Shown: positions 17,781 through 26,800 of the stretch, one piece after another
How the letters are laid out: every line of letters starts with the position of its first letter
How positions within the stretch are numbered: position 1 is the first letter of the stretch
DNA from: M30B19 sp041741535
GTDB taxonomy: Bacteria; Planctomycetota; Planctomycetia; Pirellulales; Pirellulaceae
DNA: 64,000 nt
Direction: 5' to 3'
Assembly: GCA_041741535.1 (NCBI GenBank)
Contig: JBGSJV010000144.1
Span: 50,084 to 114,083, forward strand
Translations under genes and position numbers: made by a program
The notes under the pieces: model-generated
Databases searched by the model: none
What the model was told of the DNA's origin: nothing
What the model saw: the letters and a program-made list of their open reading frames with translations, nothing else

Positions 17781-18872
17781 ATGGCCGAGCAGTTTGGGGA
17801 AAAGGTCCACGAAGCGACCGAACATCGGTTGCATGAAGCGCAGAAAGAAGGGCAGGTCCCGAAGAGTAGCGACTTGTCCTCGGCCATTGTATTGGTGATC
17901 GCAACGGGGCTGTTGTTGTTTGCCGGCGAGTCGGGTATCCAAGCGGTGGCTCCCTATCTCACAGAACATTTGGGTGGTGAAGCCTGGGTTGCGACCAACT
18001 CGGAACAGGTCTTGAATCACTGGGTTCGTTTGGTGTGGATCGTGCTGTGGGTGACGGTGCCGGTAAGTCTCATCTTGGCGGTCAGTTCCATTGCCTCGCA
18101 GGTCTCACAAACGGGCTTTCTGTTCTTGCCAAAGAAGTTGAGTCCGGACTGGAATCGGGTCAATCCGATTGCGGGGTTCGGACGGCTGTTTTCTTTGCAG
18201 AGTGCGGCTCGTGTGAGTTTTGGTTTGTTTAAGATCTTGTTGGTGATCATTGTGGCCGGGGCTTCGCTTTGGGGGCAATATGAAGAGTTTCTGGAAATGA
18301 TTAGCTGGACCGTACCCGAGATTGGTGTGTACACAGTACAAACGGTGTTGGGGACGAGTTTCAAGGTTGCGATTGCGTTGTTGATCTTGGCGTTGGCTGA
18401 CTACGGATTTCAGTTTTGGAAAACCCATCAAGACTTGCGAATGACCGAGCAAGAAGTTCGCGAAGAGCTCAAGCATTTGATCGGTGATCCACAGATCATT
18501 CGCCGACGACGTCAGATCCAGCAGCAAATGGCCCGCAGTCGCATTACCAACAATGTTCGACACGCCGATGCAATCATTACGAACCCGACGGAACTGGCGA
18601 TTGCGATCAAATACGATCCCGCAAAGATGCCGGCACCGATTGTCGTAGCCAAAGGAGCGGGGACGATGGCCCAGCGAATTCGGCGGCTGGCGTTGGAGCA
18701 TCACATCCCGATCGTGGAACGAAAAGAACTGGCTCAGGCCCTTTATCGCGACGTGGACATCAATCAGGAGGTTCCGGTCGATCAATACAACGCCGTGGCC
18801 GAAGTTTTAAGGTACGTGTATCAGCTCCAGGGCAAGGCACTCCCGAAAATGCCGCAACGGAAGGCCGGGTAA
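17781..18872 (+). CDS. flhB: Flagellar export switch protein FlhB
   Basis: Controls substrate-specificity switching of the flagellar export apparatus. The N-terminus (ATEHRLHEAQKEGQVPKSSD) and four membrane helices are typical, followed by the cytoplasmic domain with the autocleavage site. That site reads NPTE (IITNPTELAIAIKYDP, about 18579-18620) instead of the usual NPTH; Asn and Pro, which carry out the cyclisation and cleavage, are retained. The downstream VVAKGAGTMAQRIRRLALEH and the LY(R)DVDI block are conserved. The length of 363 is normal. It is the last gene of the operon; flhA is not in the window and no clear terminator follows. Confidence 0.95.
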   Translation: MAEQFGEKVHEATEHRLHEAQKEGQVPKSSDLSSAIVLVIATGLLLFAGESGIQAVAPYLTEHLGGEAWVATNSEQVLNHWVRLVWIVLWVTVPVSLILAVSSIASQVSQTGFLFLPKKLSPDWNRVNPIAGFGRLFSLQSAARVSFGLFKILLVIIVAGASLWGQYEEFLEMISWTVPEIGVYTVQTVLGTSFKVAIALLILALADYGFQFWKTHQDLRMTEQEVREELKHLIGDPQIIRRRRQIQQQMARSRITNNVRHADAIITNPTELAIAIKYDPAKMPAPIVVAKGAGTMAQRIRRLALEHHIPIVERKELAQALYRDVDINQEVPVDQYNAVAEVLRYVYQLQGKALPKMPQRKAG

Positions 18873-19245
18873 TTTGGAGCTGAAAACGTCAGATTTGGCA
18901 GCCATGGTCCGCGGACTTTCTTGCCCCAACGCGTGTTTGACGGCATAATCTCGTTAGAACCGGTTCCATTGTTATGACCGGCGTTGGCGCCCCATCCCGT
19001 TCTTGGGAGTGCGGGCAGGCCTCCTTCTTTATCTATATTCCCTAAATCGTTGACAACTTTTTGATTGCCTAATTATACTTCGAGAGTAAACTGTATCGTT
19101 CCTACTCCCTTTGGCGGCGGCAATCGAACGGAAATCTCCCCTTGGGGTAGGTTTGTTCGTGGCCCATTCGGGTTGACCGATCACCTCCAACGCTCATTGG
19201 CTTGTGCGAAACTTCGCAGACCAGACCTAAGAAGGAAAGCTGACT
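18873..19245. other. Intergenic leader upstream of coiled-coil gene
   Basis: 373 bp with no credible gene. It holds one strong promoter-like element at 19050-19079 (separate entry) and a ribosome site AGGAAAG just before the ATG at 19246. The leader from that promoter would be about 160 bases; no recognisable riboswitch fold was seen. Confidence 0.5.
19050..19079 (+). promoter_or_regulatory. Sigma70-type promoter candidate
   Basis: Perfect TTGACA (19050-19055), an 18-base AT-rich spacer and TATACT (19074-19079). The closest match to consensus noticed in the window; predicted transcript begins near 19087 and reads into the coiled-coil gene. Confidence 0.6.
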
Positions 19246-20109
19246 ATGAACCTACTGGGCAAGATTCTGACCTTTTTGATTCTCTTGACCAGCGTGGCTT
19301 TCTGTGTGGTGGCCGTTATTGTGGTGGCATCGCACCAAAGCTGGAAGGAAACCGCCGAGGCCAATCGCAAGACCGCCGACGACTTCCGCCGACGGTTCCA
19401 GAATGCCGAAGAGCAAGTGGCTGCGTTGCGTGGCCAAAACGAGAAAGCCAGTGTAGCGCGCGCTCAAGCCATTGCCTATCTAAATAGCCAATTGGCGGTT
19501 GAACGAGAACGATTTAATGCACAGATTTTGCAAGTCCAGAACCTGAGTTCACAATTAAATGAATCGGTCGCTGCGTTGCAAAATGCTGAGAAGCGTTTGT
19601 CGGAACAAGATCAAGAAATCAAGACGGTTAGTGAGCAGAACCGAGGGATGGCCAGTGAATTGGCGACCCAGACGCAACGAGTTGCAGTGATTCTGTCACA
19701 AGTTGAAGCCGCCGAGGTCAAGAAGGGGCAATTGGCAGCTCAATTGCAGCAAATGACGGCTGAATTCAACGACCTGAAAAAGGTCGCGGATGTTGTCGGA
19801 ATCGACAAGAACACCTTATGGGCTCAAATTCCACCAGACTTGAGCGGGCGAGTGACCGGGATCAGTGCGAATCAGAATGATGTGTTCGCAGTTAGCTTGG
19901 GAATGGATGATGGGTTGCGTGAAGGCCACACAATTGACGTGGTACGCAACGGTCGTCACATTGGTACTGCCACGGTGGTGACCAGCAAGCCCAACAATGC
20001 GACGGCGAAGTTTGTTGATGGCATGCGAAACGCGTTGCCACAAGTGGGTGACGAAGTGACGACCGTTTTGGCCAAGCGGTTAAATACTTCGGTTCCAGTG
20101 AACAACTAG
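19246..20109 (+). CDS. Membrane-anchored coiled-coil protein, function unknown
   Basis: 287 residues. One N-terminal membrane helix (ILTFLILLTSVAFCVVAVIVV, about 7-28) is followed by a long alpha-helical coiled coil rich in Gln, Glu and Ala (about 30-185). A compact beta-rich C-terminal domain follows (LSGRVTGISANQNDVFAVSL, GLREGHTIDVVR, IGTATVVTSKP), ending in TTVLAKRL. That C-terminal part loosely resembles the beta domains after coiled coils in MreC- and FlgT-like envelope proteins; this is a resemblance only. It has a good ribosome site and its own near-consensus promoter, so it is probably well expressed. A small membrane-protein gene follows 73 bp downstream. Its position after the flagellar export genes may be coincidental. 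Confidence 0.75.
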   Translation: MNLLGKILTFLILLTSVAFCVVAVIVVASHQSWKETAEANRKTADDFRRRFQNAEEQVAALRGQNEKASVARAQAIAYLNSQLAVERERFNAQILQVQNLSSQLNESVAALQNAEKRLSEQDQEIKTVSEQNRGMASELATQTQRVAVILSQVEAAEVKKGQLAAQLQQMTAEFNDLKKVADVVGIDKNTLWAQIPPDLSGRVTGISANQNDVFAVSLGMDDGLREGHTIDVVRNGRHIGTATVVTSKPNNATAKFVDGMRNALPQVGDEVTTVLAKRLNTSVPVNN

Positions 20110-20182
20110 TCGCTGGGCAAATTTGGGGCATTTTTTTGTTACGCTTTGATTGTCGGTCCACACGGTGAATGAATATTAGGCG

Positions 20183-20413
20183 ATGAACATGAAACAAGAC
20201 GTTAATGTCTACACCATGATGTTATTGGCCTCCTTTGTGGCGCTGCTGATTGGTTGCATCGCGTTGGCCGTAGAAATGGGCCGTTATCCGTTTCCGACCC
20301 CATGGAACTCGAAGTCGCAGCGGGCCGCAACGACGGCTCAAGTGATTCCTGGGCCGACGGATACCTGGTACGGCAGTCCATGGCAGGTGACAAATCTGGA
20401 CCAATTAAGCTAG
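20183..20413 (+). CDS. Small single-helix membrane protein, unknown
   Basis: 76 residues: a short N-terminus, one membrane helix (YTMMLLASFVALLIGCIALAVEM, about 10-32) and a polar, proline-rich tail. It begins 73 bp after the coiled-coil gene and may be co-transcribed from the same promoter; the pair could form an envelope complex. Lack of a known family keeps confidence moderate, but the start, single helix and codon use look genuine. Confidence 0.6.
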   Translation: MNMKQDVNVYTMMLLASFVALLIGCIALAVEMGRYPFPTPWNSKSQRAATTAQVIPGPTDTWYGSPWQVTNLDQLS

Positions 20414-20550
20414 GAACCAGCCGGTAACGGCAACGGCGCCATTTTTCGATTCGCCTTTTGTACTTTATCTGATGAATGCTAGATGGTGTTTCTGGGCGCT
20501 GATCGCTGTGAAACCTGTCCTTCTGCACTTGCCAGCACTATTTGACCGCC

Positions 20551-20588
20551 AATGTTTGGGCTAGGGCCCAATGTTTGGGCTAGGGCCC
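20551..20588. repeat. 19-bp tandem duplication
   Basis: AATGTTTGGGCTAGGGCCC occurs twice back to back (20551-20569 and 20570-20588). Confidence 0.9.
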
Positions 20589-20638
20589 TTGCGTTCGCGA
20601 CTGTTCCTGGTTTCCCAACGTGGTCTGTCAACCTTCCC

Positions 20639-20668
20639 TTGAGGGATTCGGTTGGTTGCGCCTACAAT
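20639..20668 (+). promoter_or_regulatory. Candidate uvrA promoter
   Basis: TTGAGG, 18-base spacer, TACAAT. A start near 20675 would leave a leader of about 180 bases that contains the 54-bp-period repeat and its hairpin. No LexA-type operator was recognised. Confidence 0.4.
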
Positions 20669-20698
20669 AGGGGGTTCCCTCAAGTCGTAGCCGGTCAT

Positions 20699-20802
20699 GA
20701 TCGTGGATCGTTCCACGATCCAATGTTGGTTCACGGAGCAAACCACGACAATGGTCGTGGATCGTTTCAGGATCCAATGTTGGTTCGCGGAGCGTACCAT
20801 GA
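20699..20802 (+). repeat. 54-bp-period direct repeat with hairpin in uvrA leader
   Basis: Two 48-bp units (20701-20748 and 20755-20802) share TCGTGGATCGTT, GATCCAATGTTGGTTC and CGGAGC with a few differences. In unit 1 the arms GATCGTGGA (20699-20707) and TCCACGATC (20712-20720) form a perfect 9-bp hairpin; unit 2 has lost one arm. The 54-bp offset keeps the reading frame, so translation through it cannot be excluded. Confidence 0.8.
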
Positions 20803-20857
20803 TATTCGGGCCGGATGGGAACTTGTCACGGACTTTCTACTGAGAATTGACCTCCGC

Positions 20858-23800
20858 ATGCCGGATTCGGATATCGTCGTTAAGGGTGCTCGCGAACATA
20901 ATCTTCGCGACGTGGATTTAGTACTCCCACGCAATCAGCTGATTTGCTTTACGGGGGTCAGTGGCAGCGGCAAAAGCTCGATGGCGTTTGATACGCTGTT
21001 TGCGGAAGGGCAACGGCGATACGTCGAAAGTCTGTCCAGTTACGCTCGGCAATTTGTCGGGCAGTTGCCAAAACCTGATGTGGATTTTATCGGCGGGCTG
21101 AGCCCCGCGATTTCGATTTCACAGAAGGCAGCTGGGAACAACCCACGTAGCACCGTGGGGACGATGACCGAAATCTACGATTTTCTCCGCATCCTTTATG
21201 CCAGAATCGGCCAGGGGCGTTGTCCCAAATGCAACGACATTATTCAAGCACAGACCAACGAAGAAGTCATCGAACGTTTGATGAATCTTCCGACGGGGAC
21301 CGAGGTGCAGATCTTGTCGCCGGTGGCGCAGAATCGCAAAGGTGAGCAACGCGAGTTGATCGAGGATCTATTGCGGCAGGGGTTTACCAAGGCTCGAGTT
21401 GATGGTCGGCTCGTCCGGTTGACGGCGGAACTAAACTTGGACCGACGTCGACGGCACAATATCGAGGTTTATGTCGATCGCTTGATGATTCGACCTGACA
21501 ATCGCTCGCAAGTTGCAGAATGTGTGGAGCGGGCATTAAAGGTTGGTAGCGGAAATTTGTTGGCAGTCCTCGGGGGTGACGAACCGGAGACTGCTGCGGC
21601 AGGCTCGGCACTTGTGACTAGGAGTGGTGGTACCCCGTTTTCCTCGGTGGACGGTGGACTCGACGACGAAATGGCTTTGTCGGAATTCGAAATCGACGAT
21701 GAAGAGGATTCGGACGCGATTTCTCAGGAGGTTCGCCGACCCATCAGCCCGGTCAAGTCCAAGCGTGGCCCGACGAGAATCTTGCCATCGGACAGGGAGC
21801 CGGACAATTCTGGAACTCTGAAGTCGGACGAAGAAGTCGCCCAAGAATTAAGGGCACGATCGATTCAGTGGCCTGAAGGTTGGGAAGATGGGTTGCGGAT
21901 GTTTTCCGTCGCCTACTCGTGCGTTCGCTGCGGGATTGGTTATCCGTTGCCCTCGCCGCAGTTGTTCTCGTTCAACAGTCCTCAAGGCATGTGTCTCACT
22001 TGCAAGGGCATGGGCGAGTTGCACACGTTTGATGAAAGTTTGTTGGTTTGGAACCGAGCCTTGAGCTTGGATGACGGGTGCTTTGAAATTCTGGGTGCGT
22101 TTCGTGATTTGAGTCGTTGGCAGCAACACATTTTGCAGGGGTTCGCGGATACGGTCGAACAAGAGCGAGGGTTGCCGTCCGGTTATCTGACCCGCACCCC
22201 TTGGAACCAATTGCCGGACGATTTGCGATATCAGTGGTTGTTTGGTACCGGCGATAAGACGATCACATTTACTTGGCAGGGTGGCACCAAGGAGATGACG
22301 TACCAAGGCAAGTTTGCGGGGATTGTCGCGGAATTGCACAACCGGCATAACGCCGCCAAAACGACGACGACCAAAGCGAACTTCGAGAAGTTCATGGCCA
22401 ACATCGTTTGCCCCGATTGCCATGGAAAGCGTCTCAATCCGCAGGCACGCCATGTCACGCTCGCGGCCGACTCTCCGAGCAAACCGGAGTGGAAGGCCGG
22501 GGTTTCGTTGCCGGAATTGTGTTCGCTGGCGATTCACGATGCGGGTGAGTTTTTTGAGCGGCTGCAACTGACGGAGATTCACGCCAAGATCGCGGCCGAC
22601 GCATTAAAAGAAGTGCACAACCGGCTCCGGTTTTTGATGGAAGTTGGCTTGGCGTACCTTTCTTTGGAACGTACCGCACCGACGCTATCGGGTGGCGAAT
22701 CGCAACGAATTCGCTTGGCCGGGCAGATTGGTGCCTCCTTGGTAGGTGTGTTGTACATATTGGATGAGCCTTCAATTGGTTTGCATCCGCGCGACAACGA
22801 TCGTTTGATCAGCGCTTTGTGTCGCTTACGAGATTTGGGCAACACGGTCATCGTCGTGGAGCATGACGAAGACACGATGTTAGCGGCAGATCACTTGGTC
22901 GATTTTGGACCCGGCCCGGGTAATCGCGGCGGCTATTTGGTCGCCGAAGGTGATCCGGAGGACGTTATGTCCAACTCGGAGAGTAAGACGGGCGGCTTTT
23001 TGTCTGGCCGCTTGCAAATTGCAATTCCCGAGCAACGCAAACCGGTGGACTTTCAACGTTCGATCCATATCACGGGTGCTCGCCAGAACAACCTCAAGAA
23101 TATCGACGTTCAAATCCCCCTGGGTGCGTTTGTGTGCGTTACCGGTGTTAGCGGCAGCGGCAAAAGTTCCTTGATCGGCGACATCTTGGTCGAAGCGTTG
23201 CATCGTGACTTGAATCGTGGCACCGGCAATCCCGGCTTGCATGATTCATTAACCGGATTGGAGATGTTGGATAAACTCATCGCCATTGATCAGTCGCCAA
23301 TTGGTCGCACGCCACGTAGCAATCCCGGCACCTATATCAAGGTCTTTGATGAGATCCGAAAACTGTACGCGCAGATGTCGGAGGCCAAAGCGCGCGGATT
23401 TGATGCCGGGCGCTTCAGCTTCAACGTTGCGGGAGGACGTTGCGAAGCGTGTCAAGGAAACGGGGCCAACAAGCTAGAAATGGACTTCTTGGCGGACATT
23501 TGGGTGACGTGTCAAGTTTGTCAGGGCAAGCGTTTCAATCGTGAGACGCTGCAAGTCAAGTTTCGTGGCTTTGATATCTCACAAGTCTTGTCGATGGAAA
23601 TCGAACAGGCCCTGGACTTGTTCGAGAACCAACCGAAAATCTACAAACAACTGCAAACACTCAAAGCCGTTGGTCTGGAGTATTTGCAGCTGGGCCAACC
23701 ATCGCCGACACTTTCGGGCGGAGAGGCCCAGCGTATCAAGTTGGCCAAAGAGCTTTCGAAGGTTGGCACCGGCAAGACTTTGTATTTGTTGGACGAGCCA

Positions 23801-26800
23801 ACGACGGGACTGCATTTTGCCGACATCCAGCTGCTGATCGATGTATTGCGTAGCTTCGTGGCTGTTGGCAACACGGTCTTGGTGGTCGAGCACAACTTGG
23901 ACATGATCAAGACGGCTGATTGGATCATTGATCTTGGCCCGGAAGGTGGGGCGGCCGGTGGTCGCATCATTGCACAAGGCACCCCTGAAGAAGTGGCCCG
24001 CGTTTCCGAATCTTATACCGGGCAAGCGTTGGCAAGATTATTCGACCGACAGAAAGTTCGCCGGTCGATCGAATCGCCAACCGGGTCGACCGTTCCGCGC
24101 GAGAAGAAAATAAAACGTGTCCCGGAAATCGCCAAAACGATTGAAGTCGAGGGTGCGCAACAAAACAATCTCAAAAATGTGTCGCTCTCGATTCTCCGTG
24201 ACAAGATGACGGTGTTTTGTGGTCCCAGTGGCAGTGGCAAAAGCTCGCTGGCAATGGACACCATCTATGCCGAAGGTCAGCGCCGGTATGTCGAAAGTCT
24301 GTCCAGTTATGCGAGACAATTCGTCGGGCAGTTGCCCAAGCCGAAGTTAAACCGCATCGAGGGGCTATCGCCGGCGATTGCCATTCAACAGCGGGCCCTA
24401 TCGGCTACACCTCGTTCAACAGTCGGAACCGTCACCGAAATCTACGACTATTTGCGGGTGTTGTATTCGCGTCTGGGCCAAGCGTACTGTCCGGCTTGTG
24501 AAGTCCCGATCGGTACCCAGACGGTCGATGAAATTGTTGACAAAGTTCTGCGACATGAACCGGGCACCAAGTTGTATTTGTTGGCACCACTAGAAAACGA
24601 CCCCGGAAAAACCTACTCGGAGATCTGGGAAGATTTGCGGCGAGAAGGTTATGTTCGCGTCCGAATTGATGGTCAAACGGTGGCGCTGGACCAGGTTCCC
24701 GAACTCAGTATGTCACGCTCATACAAAATCGAAGTCTTGGTGGATCGGATCGCGGTCAATCCAGAAAAACGTTCGCGGGTTGCCGATAGCGTTGCGGCAG
24801 CGCTGGGGTTGAGTAACGGAACGTTGGTTGTGGCGTACCCGAGCGAAAATTGGCCCGAGCCAAAATGGAAAACGGTGGTTCATTCGCGGCACTTGGCTTG
24901 CAGCGCTTGTGGAACCAGTTACGAGCCGCTGTCCCCACACCACTTTTCTTTCAATGGTCCGTTGGGTTGGTGCCCCGAGTGCGAAGGGTTGGGGACCCAA
25001 AATGGCGCCGATCCTACTCAGTTGATTCGCGACGAGAAACTCACGTTGCGGCAGGGTGCCATATTGCTTTGGCCTGATCTGGAGCATCCGCTCGCGTTGA
25101 CGTTGATCGAAGCGTTGGGACGTCATTCGGCCTTGCCCTTGGATGTCCCGTTGATGGAGTTGTCGCCGCGGCAAAAGCGAGTGGTCTTCTATGGCGCGGG
25201 AAACGATTGGATTCCTGTGGTTGATCCAAACACGCGGCGGCCTTTGTACGCGTTCAAGTATCAAGGCCTATTTAACGCATTGGAAGCAAGTGCTCGGCGG
25301 ATACCACAATTGCGGTTGGTGCTGCAATCTTTGATCGATCAAGTCGAGTGTGCCTTTTGCGGTGGTAGTCGCTTGCGTGCGGATGCGGCTGCCGTTCGGT
25401 TCCAAGAACTGTCCATGGACGCGGCGACTCGCTTGCCGCTGGGGCGTTTGATGGACCGTATCAATCGCTGGGAGATTCACGATCATCATCGCCAGGTGGC
25501 GGGAGAAATCTTGCGCGAGGTTCGGGATCGAATTCAGTTCTTGAACGATGTGGGACTATCGTACCTATCATTAAATCGAGCGGCCAACACGTTGTCCGGC
25601 GGCGAATCACAACGCATTCGGTTGGCCAGTCAATTGGGCAGTGGTCTGTGCGGGGTGTTGTATGTGTTGGATGAACCAACGATTGGCCTTCATCAACGCG
25701 ACAACTTGCGATTGTTGGGAGCGATGAAGCGGTTGCGCGACTTGGGCAATACGTTGTTGGTCGTCGAACATGACAAGGACGTCATCGCGCAAGCAGATCA
25801 AGTCTTCGACTTTGGACCTGGGGCCGGAAGTTTGGGTGGCGAAGTGGTGGCATGGGGTACGCCTGCCGAGATCGCGTTGCAAAAGAACAGCGTCACCGGT
25901 CCCTACTTGAACGGCGGGAAAGGAATTGCAATTCCAAGCAATCGACGCCCGGGACTGGCGCCGTTTGATGCGGACCCAGACGAACATCAGGGGATGGTTG
26001 CGGGCGCGATCCAAATTCAAGGGGCTCGCCATCATAACCTCAAAAATATCAACGTCGCGCTTCCATTAGGAGCATTGACGGTCGTCACGGGCGTTAGTGG
26101 CTGCGGCAAGAGTTCGTTGATCAATGGGATTCTCTATCCCGAATTGGCGCGACGTCTCCATCGAGCGACTGGCACGCCGGGCCTGCATGCCCGAATCGCC
26201 GGTGCTTCGGCGATCGATAAGGTCATTCGCGTTGACCAGAAGCCGATCGGCAACACACCGACCAGCAATCCCGCAACCTACACGGGCGCATTCGAATCGA
26301 TTCGCACGCTGTTTACGAACTTGCCAGAGAGCAAGATGCGAGCGTATTCGGCTCGGCGATTTAGTTTCAATGTCCCTGGGGGGCGTTGCGAAACATGCGA
26401 GGGAACCGGACAGCGACGAATCGAAATGCACTTTTTGCCCGACGTCTGGGTTCCTTGTGAAGCCTGCGAAGGAAAACGCTACAACGACGAGACTTTGCAA
26501 ATCAAGTTTCAAGGACATTCGATCAACGATGTCTTGAATCTGACGTGCCGGCAAGCGGTCGAGTTGTTTCATAATATTCCCAAGATTCGACAAGTGATTC
26601 AAACGCTGGTTGATGTGGGACTGGACTATCTGCAGTTGGGGCAAAGTGCGACGACCTTGTCCGGCGGTGAGGCCCAACGGGTCAAATTGGCGACCGAGTT
26701 ATCTCGGCCGGATACTGGCAACACGTTGTACGTCTTGGATGAACCGACCACCGGTCTGCATTTTGACGACATCGCCAAGCTGCTGGATGTATTGCAGCGC

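Larger units (their letters stand above)
20414..20857. promoter_or_regulatory. Repeat-containing leader of the uvrA gene
   Basis: 444 bp between the small membrane gene and the preferred uvrA start. The uvrA frame is open upstream to 20552, but UvrA proteins begin just before the GAREHNL motif, so this stretch is treated as non-coding. A promoter-like TTGAGG (20639-20644), 18-base spacer and TACAAT (20663-20668) lies inside it. Two small repeat pairs are listed separately. Confidence 0.5.

Noticed and set aside
20552..20857. N-terminal 102-residue extension of the UvrA frame
   Set aside because: UvrA proteins begin just before GAREHNL; the extension consists of repeats and promoter-like sequence, so it was treated as leader. 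Noted as not fully excluded because the 54-bp repeat keeps frame.
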